Origin: Bos javanicus
Lineage: Eukaryota > Chordata > Mammalia > Artiodactyla > Bovidae
Length of the DNA: 64,000 bases
Assembly: GCF_032452875.1 (NCBI RefSeq)
Contig: NW_026894299.1
Coordinates: forward strand, 88,359 to 152,358
Reading direction: 5' to 3'
The notes beneath the pieces were generated by a model. The model was not told the origin of the DNA. It did not search any database and saw only the letters and a program-made list of their open reading frames with translations. The translations under genes were made by a program, and so were the position numbers. The first letter of the stretch is position 1. Every line of letters starts with the position of its first letter. Shown here piece after piece: positions 35,853 through 48,558 of the stretch.

Positions 35853-37948
35853 CATGATCAGTGTATGATAGCAAACATGATCAGCGCATGATCAGTCACA
35901 TGATCAGCGCCATTAAGTCACGTGATCACTACATGATAGTCATGTGATCAGTCCATGCTCAGTCACGGTATCAGTGCATGATCAGCCACGTGATCAGTGC
36001 ATGATCAGCCAGGTGATCAGTTCATGATAGCTATGTGATCAGTGCATGATTTGTCACGTGATCTGTGCATGACCAGGCAGGTGATCAGTGCATGATCAGC
36101 CACGTGATCAGTGCATGATAGCCACGTGATCAGTGCATGATCAGTCACGTGATGGGTGTATGATCAGTCACGTGACCGGTACATGGTAGCTACATGATCA
36201 TTGCATGATCAGCCACGTGAGTAGTGCATGATAGCCACGTGATCAGTGCATGATCAGTCACGTGATCAGTGCATGATCACTCACGTGAACAGTGCATGAT
36301 AAGTCACCTGATCAGTGCATGATCAGCCACGTGATCAGTGCATGATCTGTCACGTGTTCAGTGCATGATCATCCACGTGATCAGTGCATGATCAGTCATG
36401 TGATCAGTGCATGATATAGACGTGATCAGTGCATGATCAGTCACGTGATCAGTGCATGATAGCCACGTGATCAGTGCATGATCAGTCACGTGATCAGTGT
36501 ATGATCATTCACGTGACCAGTACATGATAGCTACATGATCATTGCATGATCAGCCACGTGAGTCAGTGCATGATAGCCACGTGATCAGTGCATGATAGTC
36601 ATGTGATCAGTCCATGATCAGTCACGGTATCAGTGCATGATCATCCACGTGATCAGTGCATGATCAGCCACGTGATCAGTGCATGATAGCTACGTGATCA
36701 GTGCATGATCAGTCACGTGATCAGTGCATGATCAGGCACGTGATCAGTGCATGATCAGCCACGTGATCAGTGCATGATAGCCACGTGATCAGTGCATGAT
36801 CAGTCACGTGATCAGTGTATGATCAGTCACTGACCAGTACATGGTAGCTACGTGATCATTGCATGATCAGCCACGTGAGTAGTGCATGATAGCCACGTGA
36901 TCAGTGCATGATCAGTCACGTGATCAGTGCATGATCAGTCACGTGATCAGTGCATGATCAGGCACGTGATCAGTGCATGATCAGCCACGTGATCAGTGCA
37001 TGATAGCCACGTGATCAGTGCATGATCAGTCACGTGATCAGTGCATGATCAGTCACGTGATCAGTGCATGATCAGCCACGTGATCAGTGCATGATCAGCC
37101 ACGTGATCAGTGCATGATCAATTACGTGATCAGTGCATGATCAGTCACGTGACCAGTATATGGTAGCTACGTGATCATTGCATGATCAGCCACATGAGCA
37201 GTGCATGATAGCCACGTGATCAGTGCATGATCAGTCACGTGATCAGTGCATGATCACTCACGTGAACAGTGCATGATCAGTCACGTGATCAGTGCATGAT
37301 CAATTACGTGATCAGTGCATGATCAGTCACGTGATCAGTACATGGTAGCTACGTGATCATTGCATGATCAGCCACGTGATCAGTGCATGATAGCCACGTG
37401 ATCAGTGCATGATAGCCACGTGATCAGTGCATGATCAGTCATGTGATACGTGTGTGATCAGCCACGTGATCAGTGCATGATATCCACGTGATCAGTGCAT
37501 GATAGCCACGTGATCAGTGCATGATCAGTCACGTGATCATGTGTGATCAGCCACGTGATCAGTGCATGATCAGCCACGTGATCAGTGCATGATCAATTAC
37601 GTGATCAGTGCATGATCAGTCACGTGACCAGTACATGGTTGCTACGTGATCAGTTGCATGATCAGCCACGTGAGCAGTGCATGATAGCCACGTGATCAGT
37701 GCATGATCAGTCACGTGATCAGTGCATGATCAGTCACGTGATCAGTGCATGATCAGCCACGTGATCAGTGCATGATCAGTCACGTGATCAGTGCATGATA
37801 GCTGTGATCAGTGCATGATCAGCCACGTGAGCAGTGCATGATAGCCACGTGATCAGTGCATGATCAGTCACGTGATCAGTGCATGATCAGCCACGTGATC
37901 AGTGCATGATCAGCCACGTGAACAGTGCATGCTCAGTCACGTGATCAG
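35853..37948 (+). repeat. Tract 23, B to A, 2096 bp (short end)
   Basis: Tract 17 plan up to the GTGTG monomers near 37445 and 37530. The GGTCAG and CCAAG monomers are then missing before the class A spacer, a net loss of about 85 bp. A broken monomer ATAGCTGTGATCAG sits near 37798. Confidence 0.92.
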
Positions 37949-38193
37949 GGCCTGCTGAGCTGCGTGATTACTGTCTGCTCATCTGCTTGACAATTGCCAG
38001 CTGAGCTGCACGATTCCTGCCTGTCATCTGCTTGACAATTGACAGCAGCTGTGCTGCGTAATTCCTGCCTGCTCAGCTGCTTGATTATTGCCAGCTGAGC
38101 AGCATGATTCCTCACAGCTGAGTTCCATGATTATTGCCTGCTGACTGTATGATTCGTGCCTACTCAGCTCTTTGTTTATTGCCTCCAGAGGCA
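37949..38193 (+). repeat. Spacer 24, class A with GAC, 245 bp
   Basis: Haplotype CAG/ACTG/GAC/CAGCTG/TATG with a 3-bp gain at 38041-38050 (GACAGCAGCTG where spacer 22 has GACAGCTG), which looks like AGC slippage. Confidence 0.95.
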
Positions 38194-40061
38194 CATGATC
38201 AGTGTATGATAGCAAACATGATCAGTGCATGATCAGTCACATGATCAGAGCCATTAAGTCACGTGATCACTACATGATAGTCATGTGATCAGTCCATGCT
38301 CAGTCACGGTATCAGTGCATGATCAGCCACGTGATCAGTGCATGATCAGCCAGGTGATCAGTTCATGATAGCTATGTGATCAGTGCATGATTTGTCACGT
38401 GATCAGTGCATGATCAGGCAGGTGATCAGTGCATGATCAGTCACGTGATCAGTGCATGATCAGTCACGTGATCAGTGCATGATCAGTCACGTGATCAGTG
38501 GATGATCAGCCACGTGATCAGTGCATGATCAGCCACGTGATCAGTGCATGATCAATTACGTGATCAGTGCATGATCAGTCACGTGACCAGTATATGGTAG
38601 CTACGTGATCATTGCATGATCAGCCACGTGACAGTGCATGATAGCCACGTGATCAGTGCATGATCAGTCACGTGATCAGTGCATGATCAGTCACGTGATC
38701 AGTGCATGATCAGTCACGTGATCAGTGCATGATCAATTACGTGATCAGTGCATGATCAGTCACGTGATCAGTGCATGATAGCTACGTGATCAGTGCATGA
38801 TCAGCCACGTGATCAGTGCATGATAGCCACGTGATCAGTGCATGATCAGTCACATGATCAGTGTATGATCATCCGGGTGATCAGTGCATGATCAGTCATG
38901 TGATCAGTGCATGATATAGACGTGATCAGTGCATGATCAGTCACGTGATCAGTGTATGATCAGCCACGTGATCAGTGCATGATAGCCAGTGAATGAGTGC
39001 ATGATAGCCAGATGATCAGTGCATGATCAGTCACGTGATCAGTGTATGATCAGCCACGTGATCAGTGCATGATAGCCACTGATCAGTGCATGATCAGCCA
39101 CGTGATCAGTGCATGATCAGTCACGTGATCAGTGTATGATCAGCCACGTGATCAGTGCATGATCAGCCACGTGATCAGTGCATGATCAGCCACGTGATCA
39201 GTGCATGATCAGTCACGTGATCAGTGCATGATCAGCCACGTGATCAGTGCATGATCAGCCACGTGATCAGTGCATGATCAATTACGTGATCAGTGCATGA
39301 TCAGTCACGTGACCAGTATGGTAGCTACGTGATCAGTGCATGATCAGCCACGTGATCAGTGCATGATAGCCACGTGATCAGTGCATGATCAGTCACGTGA
39401 TCAGTGCATGATCAGTCACGTGATCAGTGCATGATAAGTCACGTGATCAGTGCATGATCAATTACGTGATCAGTGCATGATCAGTCACGTGACCAGTACA
39501 TGGTAGCTACGTGATCATTGCATGATCAGCCACGTGAGCAGTGCATGATAGCCACGTGATCAGTGCATGATCAGTCACATGATCAGTGTATGATCATCAC
39601 GTGATCAGTGCATGATCAGTCATGTGATCAGTGCATGATATAGACGTGATCAGTGCATGATCAGTCACGTGATCAGTGCATGATCAACCACGTGATCAGT
39701 GCATGATAGCCAGTGAATGAGTGCATGATAGCCAGTGATCAGTGCATGATCAGTCACGTGATCAGTGCATGATCAGCCACGTGATCAGTGCATGATAGCC
39801 ACGTGATCAGTGCATGATCAGCCACGTGATCAGTGCATGATCAGCCACGTGATCAGTGCATGATCAGCCACGTGATCAGTGCATGATCAGAACGTGATCA
39901 GTGTATGATCAGCCACGTGATCAGTGCATGGTCAGACACGTGATCAGTGTATGATCAGCCACGTGATCAGTGCATGATAGCCACGTGATCAGTGCATGAT
40001 CAGTCACGTGATCAGTGTATGATCAGCCACGTGAACAGTGCATGCTCAGTCACGTGATCTG
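38194..40061 (+). repeat. Tract 24, A to B, 1868 bp with internal duplication
   Basis: The TATAG monomer occurs twice (ATGATATAGA at 38911 and 39635, 724 bp apart), as does the AATGAG pair (near 38990 and 39714). The tract thus holds a 724-bp tandem duplication not present in tracts 18, 20 and 22. Confidence 0.92.
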
Positions 40062-40358
40062 GGCCTGCTGAGCTGCGTGATTACTGTCTGCTCATCTGCT
40101 TGACAATTGCCAGCTGAGCTGCACGATTCCTGCCTGTCATCTGCTTGACAATTATCAGCTGTGCTGCGTAATTCCTGCCTGCTCAGCTGCTTGATTATTG
40201 CCAGCTGAGCAGCATGATTCCTCACACTGAGTTCCATGATTATTGCCTGCTGACTGTTTGATTCGTGCCTACTCAGCTCTTTGTTTATTGCCTCCAGAGG
40301 CACATGATCAGTGTATGATAGCAAACATGATCAGCGCATGATCAGTCACATGATCAGC
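38911..40358 (+). repeat. 724-bp tandem duplication (approximate extent)
   Basis: Offsets of 724 bp are seen for TATAG and AATGAG markers. The outer limits are set here only by adding two periods to the first marker and are not true breakpoints; since the second copy runs into spacer 25, the true left edge probably lies upstream of 38911. Confidence 0.5.
40062..40302 (+). repeat. Spacer 25, class B, 241 bp
   Basis: Haplotype CTG/ACTG/ATC/CAC.TG/TTTG with one base lost at the fourth site (CACACTGAG). The frameshift joins two minus-strand frames into a 92-codon opening, which is an accident of the deletion. Confidence 0.95.
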
Positions 40359-42392
40359 GCCATTAAGTCACGTGATCACTACATGATAGTCATGTGATCA
40401 GTCCATGCTCAGTCACGGTATCAGTGCATGATCAGCCACGTGATCAGTGCATGATCAGCCAGGTGATCAGTTCATGATAGCCATGTGATCAGTGCATGAT
40501 TTGTCACGTGATCAGTGCATGACCAGGCAGGTGATCAGTGCATGATCAGCCACGTGATCAGTGCATGATAGCCACGTGATCAGTGCATGATCAGTCACGT
40601 GATGGGTGTATGATCAGTCACGTGACCAGTACATGGTAGCTACATGATCATTGCATGATCAGCCACGTGAGTAGTGCATGATAGCCACGTGATCAGTGCA
40701 TGATCAGTCACGTGATCAGTGCATGATCAGTCACGTGAACAGTGCATGATCAGTCACGTGATCAGTGCATGATCAGCCACGTGATCAGTGCATGATCAGT
40801 CACATGATCAGTGCATGATCATCCACGTGATCAGTGCATGATCAGTCATGTGATCAGTGCATGATATAGGCGTGATCAGTGCATGATCAGTCACGTGATC
40901 AGTGCATGATAGCCACGTGATCAGTGCATGATCAGTCACGTGATGGGTGCATGATCATTCACGTGATCAGTACATGATAGCTACATGATCAGTGCATGAT
41001 CAGCCACGTGATCAGTGCATGATAGCCACGTGATCAGTGCATGATAGTCATGTGATCAGTGCATGATCAGTCACGTGATCAGTGCATGATCAGCCACGTG
41101 ATCAGTGCATGATCAGCCACGTGATCAGTGCATGATAGCTACGTGATCAGTGCATGATCAGTCACGTGATCAGTGCATGATCAGGCACGTGATCAGTGTG
41201 ATCAGCCACGTGATCAGTGCATGATAGCCACGTGATCAGTGCATGATCAGTCACGTGATCAGTGCATGATCAGTCACTGACCAGTACATGGTAGCTACAT
41301 GATCATTGCATGATCAGCCACGTGATAGTGCATGATAGCCACGTGATCAGTGCATGATCAGTCACGTGATCAGTGCATGATCAGTCATGTGATCTGTGCA
41401 TGATCAGGCACGTGATCAGTGCATGATCAGCCAAGTGATCAGTGCATGATAGCCACGTGATCAGTGCATGATCAGTCACGTGATCAGTGCATGATCAGTC
41501 ACGTGATCAGTGCATGATCAGCCACGTGATCAGTGCATGATCAGCCACGTGATCAGTGCATGATCAGTTACGTGATCAGTGCATGATCAGTCACGTGACC
41601 AGTGCATGGTAGCTACGTGATCAGTGCATGATCAGCCACGTGATCAGTGCATGATAGCCACGTGATCAGTGCATGATCAGTCACGTGATCAGTGCATGAT
41701 CAGTCACGTGATCAGTGCATGATAAGTCACGTGATCAGTGCATGATCAATTACGTGATCAGTGCATGATCAGTCACGTGACCAGTACATGGTAGCTCGTG
41801 ATCATTGCATGATCAGCCACGTGATCAGTGCATGATAGCCACGTGATCAGTGCATGATAGCCACGTGATCAGTGCATGATCAGTCACGTGATCGTGTGTG
41901 ATCAGCCACGTGATCAGTGCATGATATCCACGTGATCAGTGCATGATAGCCACGTGATCAGTGCATGATCAGTCACGTGATCATGTGTGATCAGCCACGT
42001 GATCAGTGCATGATCAGCCACGTGATCAGTGCATGATCAGTTACGTGATCAGTGCATGATCAGTCACGTGATCAGTGCATGATTGCTACGTGATCGTGCA
42101 TGATCAGCCACGTGAGCAGTGCATGATAGCCACGTGATCAGTGCATGATCAGTCACGTGATCAGTGCATGATCAGTCACGTGATCAGTGCATGATCAGCC
42201 ACGTGATCAGTGCATGATCAGTCACGTGATCAGTGCATGGTAGCCACGTGATCAGTGCATGACAGCCGCGTGATCAGTGCATGATCAGCCACGTGATCAG
42301 TGCATGATCAGTCACGTGATCAGTGCATGATCAGCCACGTGATCAGTGCATGATCAGCCACGTGAACAGTGCATGCTCAGTCACGTGATCAG
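40303..42392 (+). repeat. Tract 25, B to A, 2090 bp (short end)
   Basis: Tract 17 plan with TATAG variant GATATAGGCGTG near 40863 and GTGTG monomers near 41893 and 41985. Lacks GGTCAG and CCAAG at the end, as tract 23 does. GCAT is lost near 41196 (GATCAGTGTGATCAG). Confidence 0.92.
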
Positions 42393-42634
42393 GGCCTGCT
42401 GAGCTGCGTGATTACTGTCTGCTCATCTGCTTGACAATTGCCAGCTGAGCTGCACGATTCCTGCCTGTCATCTGCTTGACAATTGTCAGCTGTGCTGCGT
42501 AATTCCTGCCTGCTCAGCTGCTTGATTATTGCCAGCTGAGCAGCATGATTCCTCACACCTGAGTTCCATGATTATTGCCTGCTGACTGTTTGATTCGTAC
42601 CTACTCAGCTCTTTGTTTATTGCCTCCAGAGGCA
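42393..42634 (+). repeat. Spacer 26, class A lead with class B body, 242 bp
   Basis: Haplotype CAG/ACTG/GTC/CACCTG/TTTG, plus a private CGTACCTAC near 42597. The same class A/B mixture type as spacers 4 and 11, but arising in the right-hand regime. Confidence 0.95.
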
Positions 42635-44507
42635 CATGATCAGTATATGATAGCAAACATGATCAGTGCATGATCAGTCACATGATCAGAGCCATTAAGT
42701 CACGTGATCAGTACATGATAGTCATGTGATCAGTCCATGCTCAGTCACGGTATCAGTGCATGATCAGCCACGTGATCAGTGCATGATCAGCCAGGTGATC
42801 AGTTCATAATAGCTATGTGATCAGTTCATGATTTGTCACGTGATCAGTGCATGATCAGGCACGTGATCAGTGCATGATCAGTCACGTGATCAGTGCATGA
42901 TCAGTCACGTGATCAGTGCATGATCAGCCACGTGATCAGTGCATGATCAGCCACGTGATCAGTGCATGATCAGCCACATGATCAGTGCATGATCAGTTAC
43001 GTGATCAGTGCATGATCAGTCACGTGACCAGTACATGGTAGCTACGTGATCATTGCATGATCAGCCACATGAGCCGTGCATGATAGCCACGTGATCAGTG
43101 CATGATCAGTCACGTGATCAGTGCATGATCACTCACGTGATCAGTGCATGATCAGTCACGTGATCAGTGCATGATCAATTACGTGATCAGTGCATGATCA
43201 GTCACGTGATCAGTGCATGGTAGCTACGTGATCAGTGCATGATCAGCCACGTGATCAGTGCATGATAGCCACGTGATCAGTGCATGATCTGTCACATGAT
43301 CAGTGTATGATCATCTGGGTGATCAGTGCATGATCAGTCATGTGATCAGTGCATGATATAGGCGTGATCAGTGCATGATCAGTCACGTGATCAGTGCATG
43401 ATCAGCCACGTGATCAGTGCATGATAGCCAGTGAATGAGTGCACGATAGCCAGTGATCAGTGCATGATCAGTCACGTGATCAGTGCATGATCAGCCACGT
43501 GATCAGTGCATGATAGCCACTGATCAGTGCATGATCAGCCACGTGATCAGTGCATGATCAGTTACGTGATCAGTGCATGATCAGCCACGTGATCAGTGCA
43601 TGATCAGTCACGTGATCAGTGCATGATCAGCCACGTGATCAGTGCATGATCAGTCACGTGATCAGTGCATGATCAGCCACGTGATCAGTGCATGATCAGC
43701 CACGTGATCAGTGCATGATCATTTACGTGATCAGTGCATGATCAGTCACGTGATCAGTACATGGTAGCTACGTGATCATTGCATGATCAGCCACGTGAGC
43801 AGTGCATGATAGCCACGTGATCAGTGCATGATCAGTCACGTGATCAGTGCATGATCACTCACGTGATCAGTGCATGATAAGTCACGTGATCAGTGCATGA
43901 TCAATCACGTGATCAGTGCATGATCAGTCACGTGATCAGTACATGGTAGCTACGTGATCATGCATGATCAGCCACGTGAGCAGTGCATGATAGCCACGCG
44001 ATCAGTGCATGATCAGTCACGTGATCAGTGCATGATCATCACGGTGATCAGTGCATGATCAGTCACGTGATCAGTGCATGATATAGACGTGATCAGTGCA
44101 TGATCAGTCACGTGATCAGTGCATGATCAGCCACGTGATCAGTGCATGATAGCCACGTGAATGAGTGCATGATAGCCAGATGATCAGTGCATGATCAGTC
44201 ACGTGATCAGTGCATGATCAGCCACGTGATCAGTGCATGATAGCCACGTGATCAGTGTATGATCAGCCACGTGATCAGTGCATGATCAGCCACGTGATCA
44301 GTGCATGATCAGCCACGTGATCAGTGCATGATCAGTCACGTGATCAGTGTATGATCAGCCACGTGATCAGTGCATGGTCAGACACGTGAACAGTGTATGA
44401 TCAGCCACGTGATCAGTGCATGATAGCCACGTGATCAGTGCATGATCAGTCACGTGATCAGTGTATGATCAGCCACGTGAACAGTGCATGCTCAGTCACG
44501 TGATCTG
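42635..44507 (+). repeat. Tract 26, A to B, 1873 bp with internal duplication
   Basis: ATGATATAG occurs at 43353 and 44079, 726 bp apart, and the AATGAG monomer near 43434 and 44158. The same duplicated architecture as tract 24, in the next unit. Confidence 0.92.
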
Positions 44508-44749
44508 GGCCTGCTGAGCTGCGTGATTACTGTCTGCTCATCTGCTTGACAATTGCCAGCTGAGCTGCACGATTCCTGCCTGTCATCTGCTTGACAATTG
44601 TCAGCTGTGCTGCGTAATTCCTGCCTGCTCAGCTGCTTGATTATTGCCAGCTGAGCAGCATGATTCCTCACACCTGAGTTCCATGACTATTGCCTGCTGA
44701 CTGTTTGATTCGTGCCTACTCAGCTCTTTGTTTATTGCCTCCAGAGGCA
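44508..44749 (+). repeat. Spacer 27, class B with GTC, 242 bp
   Basis: Haplotype CTG/ACTG/GTC/CACCTG/TTTG with a private CATGACTATTG near 44685. Shares GTC with its neighbour spacer 26, suggesting local exchange. Confidence 0.95.
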
Positions 44750-46928
44750 CATGATCAGTGTATGATAGCAAACATGATCAGCGCATGATCAGACACATGA
44801 TCAGCGCCATTAAGTCACGGGATCACTACATGATAGTCATGTGATCAGTCCATGCTCAGTCACGGTATCAGTGCATGATCAGCCACGTGATCAGTGCATG
44901 ATCAGCCAGTGATCAGTTCATGATAGCTATGTGATCAGTGCATGATTTGTCACGTGATCTGTGCATGACCAGGCAGGTGATCAGTGCATGATCAGCCACG
45001 TGATCAGTGCATGATAGCCACGTGATCAGTGCATGATCAGTCACGTGATGGGTGTATGATCAGTCACGTGACCAGTACATGGTAGCTACATGATCATTGC
45101 ATGATCAGCCACGTGAGTAGTGCATGATAGCCACGTGATCAGTGCATGATCAGTCACGTGATCAGTGCATGATCAGTCACGTGATCAGTGCATGATAAGT
45201 CACGTGATCAGTGCATGATCAGCCACGTGATCAGTGCATGATCTGTCACGTGATTAGTGCATGATCATCCACGTGATCAGTGCATGATCAGTCATGTGAT
45301 CAGTGCATGATATAGACGTGATCAGTGCATGATCAGTCACGTGATCAGTGCATGATAGCCACGTGATCAGTGCATGATCAGTCACGTGATCAGTGCATGA
45401 TCAGTCACGTGATCAGTGCATGGTAGCTACGTGATCAGTGCATGATCAGCCACGTGATCAGTGCATGATAGCCACGTGATCAGTGCATGATAGTCATGTG
45501 ATCAGTGCATGATCAGTCACGGTATCAGTGCATGATCAGCCACGTGATCAGTGCATGATCAGCCACGTGATCAGTGCATGATAGCTATGTGATCAGTGCA
45601 TGATTTGTCACGTGATCAGTGCATGATCAGGCAGGTGATCAGTGCATGATCAGCCACGTGATCAGTGCATGATAGCCACGTGATCAGTGCATGATCAGTC
45701 ACCTGATCAGTGCATGATCAGTCACTGACCAGTACATGGTAGCTACGTGATCATTGCATGATCAGCCACGTGATAGTGCATGATAGCCACGTGATCAGTG
45801 CATGATCAGTCACGTGATCAGTGCATGATCAGTCATGTGATCAGTGCATGATCAGGCACGTGATCAGTGTATGATCAGCCACGTGATCAGTGCATGATAG
45901 CCACGTGATCAGTGCATGATCAGTCACGTGATCAGTGCATGATCAGTCACGTGATCAGTGCATGATCAGCCACGTGATCAGTGCATGATCAGCCACGTGA
46001 TCAGTGCATGATCAATTACGTGATCAGTGCATGATCAGTCACGTGACCAGTACATGGTAGCTACGTGATCATTGCATGATCAGCCACGTGATCAGTGCAT
46101 GATAGCCACGTGATCAGTGCATGATCAGTCACGTGATCAGTGCATGATCACTCACGTGAACAGTGCATGATCAGTCACGTGATCAGTGCATGATCAATTA
46201 CGTGATCAGTGCATGATCAGTCACGTGACCAGTGCATGGTAGCTACGTGATCATTGCATGATCAGCCACGTGATCAGTGCATGATAGCCACGTGATCAGT
46301 GCATGATAGCCACGTGATCAGTGCATGATCAGTCATGTGATCGTGTGTGATCAGCCACGTGATCAGTGCATGATAGCCACGTGATCAGTGCATGAGCCAC
46401 GTGATCAGTGCATGATCAGTCACGTGATCATGTGTGATCAGCCACGTGATCAGTGCATGATCAGCCACGTGATCAGTGCATGATCAATTACGTGATCAGT
46501 GCATGATCAGTCACGTGACCAGTACATGGTTGCTACGTGATCAGTGCATGATCAGCCACGTGAGCAGTGCATGATAGCCACGTGATCAGTGCATGATCAG
46601 TCACGTGATCAGTGCATGATCAGTCACGTGATCAGTGCATGATCAGCCACGTGATCAGTGCATGATCAGTCACGTGATCAGTATATGTAGCTACGTGATC
46701 AGTGCATGTCAGCCACGTGATCAGTGCATGATAGCCACGTGATCAGTGCATGATCAGTTACGTGAGCAGTGTATGATCAGCCACGTGATCAGTGCATGGT
46801 CAGACACGTGAACAGTGTATGATCAGCCACGTGATCAGTGCATGATAGCCAAGTGATCAGTGCATGATCATCACGTGATCAGTGCATGATCAGCCACGTG
46901 AACAGTGCATGCTCAGTCACGTGATCAG
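44750..46928 (+). repeat. Tract 27, B to A, 2179 bp
   Basis: Tract 17 plan with a spacer-less companion block at about 45484-45640 (GATAGTCATGTG, CACGGTATCAG, GATTTGTCACGTG, TCAGGCAGG). GTGTG near 46338, GGTCAG near 46798; the CCAAG monomer is changed to GATAGCCAAGTG. Confidence 0.92.
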
Positions 46929-47170
46929 GGCCTGCTGAGCTGCGTGATTACTGTCTGCTCATCTGCTTGACAATTGCCAGCTGAGCTGCACGATTCCTGC
47001 CTGTCATCTGCTTGACAATTGCCAGCTGTGCTGCGTAATTCCTGCCTGCTCAGCTGCTTGATTATTGCCAGCTGAGCAGCATGATTCCTCACAGCTGAGT
47101 TCCATGATTATTGCCTGCTGACTGTTTGATTCGTGCCTACTCAGCTCTTTGTTCATTGCCTCCAGAGGCA
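46929..47170 (+). repeat. Spacer 28, class A, 242 bp
   Basis: Haplotype CAG/ACTG/GCC/CAGCTG/TTTG with a private GTTCATTGCC near 47151. Confidence 0.95.
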
Positions 47171-48316
47171 CATGATCAGTATATGATAGCAAACATGATC
47201 AGCGCATGATCAGTCACATGATCAGCGCCATTAAGTCACGTGATCACTACATGATAGTCATGTGATCAGTCCATGCTCAGTCACGGTATCAGTGCATGAT
47301 CAGCCACGTGATCAGTGCATGATCAGCCAGGTGATCAGTTCATGATAGCTATGTGATCAGTGCATGATTTGTCACGTGATCAGTGCATGACCAGGCAGGT
47401 GATCAGTGCATGATCAGTCACGTGATCAGTGCATGATCAGTCACGTGATCAGTGCATGATCAGTCACGTGATCAGTGCATGATCAGCCACGTGATCAGTG
47501 CATGATCAGCCACGTGATCAGTGCATGATCAGTTACGTGATCAGTGTATGATCAGTCACGTGACCAGTACATGGTAGCTACGTGATCATTGCATGATCAG
47601 TCACATGAGCCGTGCATGATAGCCACGTGATCAGTGCATGATCAGTCACGTGATCAGTGCATGATCAGTCACGTTAACAGTGCATGATAAGTCACCTGAT
47701 CAGTGCATGATCAATTACGTGATCAGTGCATGATCAGCCACGCGACCAGTACATGGTAGCTGCGTGATCATTGCATGAACAGCCGCGTGAGCAGTGCATG
47801 ATAGCCACGTGATCAGTGCATGATCTGTCGCATGATCAGTGTATGATCATCCGGGTGATCAGTGCATGGGCAGTCATGTGATCAGTGCATGATATAGACG
47901 TGATCAGTGCATGATCAGTCTCGTGATCAGTGTATGATCAACCACGTGATCAGTGCACGATAGCCAGTTAATGAGTGCATGATAGCCAGATGATCAGTGC
48001 ATTATCAGTCAACGTGATCAGTGTATGATCAGCCAAGTAATAAGTGCATGATAGCCACTGATCAGTGCATGATCAGCCACGTGATCGGTGCATGATCAGT
48101 TACGTGATCAGTGCATGATCAGCCACGTGATCAGTGCATGTCAGACACGTGATCAGTGTATGATCAGCCACGTGATCAGTGCATGATCAGCCACGTGAGC
48201 AGTGTATGATCAGCCACGTGATCAGTGCATGATAGCCACGTGATCAGTGCATGATCAGTTACGTGATCAGCGTATGATCAGCCACGTGAACAGTGCATGC
48301 TCAGTCACGTGATCTG
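47171..48316 (+). repeat. Tract 28, A to B, 1146 bp
   Basis: Tract 18 plan with new point variants: CACGTTAACAG near 47672, CACGCGACC near 47740, AACAGCCGCGTG near 47769 and TCTCGTG near 47921. TATAG near 47890. Confidence 0.92.
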
Positions 48317-48558
48317 GGCCTGCTGAGCTGTGTGATTACCGTCTGCTCATCTGCTTGACAATTGCCAGCTGAGCTGCACGATTCCTGCCTGTCATCTGCT
48401 TGACAATTATCAGCTGTGCTGCGTAATTCCTGCCTGCTCAGCTGCTTGATTATTGCCAGCTGAGCAGCATGATTCCTCACACCTGAGTTCCATGATTATT
48501 GCCTGCTGACTGTTTGATTCGTGCCTACTCAGCTCTTTGTTTATTGCCTCCAGAGGCA
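48317..48558 (+). repeat. Spacer 29, class B, 242 bp
   Basis: Haplotype CTG/ACCG/ATC/CACCTG/TTTG with a private GAGCTGTGTGATT near 48327, a C-to-T change at a CpG. Confidence 0.95.

Larger units (their letters stand above)
34223..37948 (+). repeat. Dimeric higher-order unit U3 (3726 bp, short end)
   Basis: A-B unit about 82 bp shorter than U1. The loss lies just before the next class A spacer, where the GGTCAG and CCAAG monomers are absent. Confidence 0.88.
37949..42392 (+). repeat. Dimeric higher-order unit U4 (4444 bp, internal duplication)
   Basis: A-B unit lengthened by a 724-bp tandem duplication in the A-to-B tract and shortened by the same loss of GGTCAG/CCAAG monomers at its end as U3. 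Confidence 0.88.
42393..46928 (+). repeat. Dimeric higher-order unit U5 (4536 bp, internal duplication)
   Basis: A-B unit with a ~726-bp duplication in the A-to-B tract like U4, but with a full-length B-to-A tract that keeps the GGTCAG monomer. Its leading spacer is a mosaic of class A lead and class B body. Confidence 0.88.

Noticed and set aside
40046..40324. Longer minus-strand frames of 92 codons (40046-40324) and 88 codons (50740-51006)
   Set aside because: Each is created by a private one-base deletion in a spacer (CACACTGAG in spacer 25, CTGCTAGCTG in spacer 30) that joins two repeat frames. No other copy supports them.
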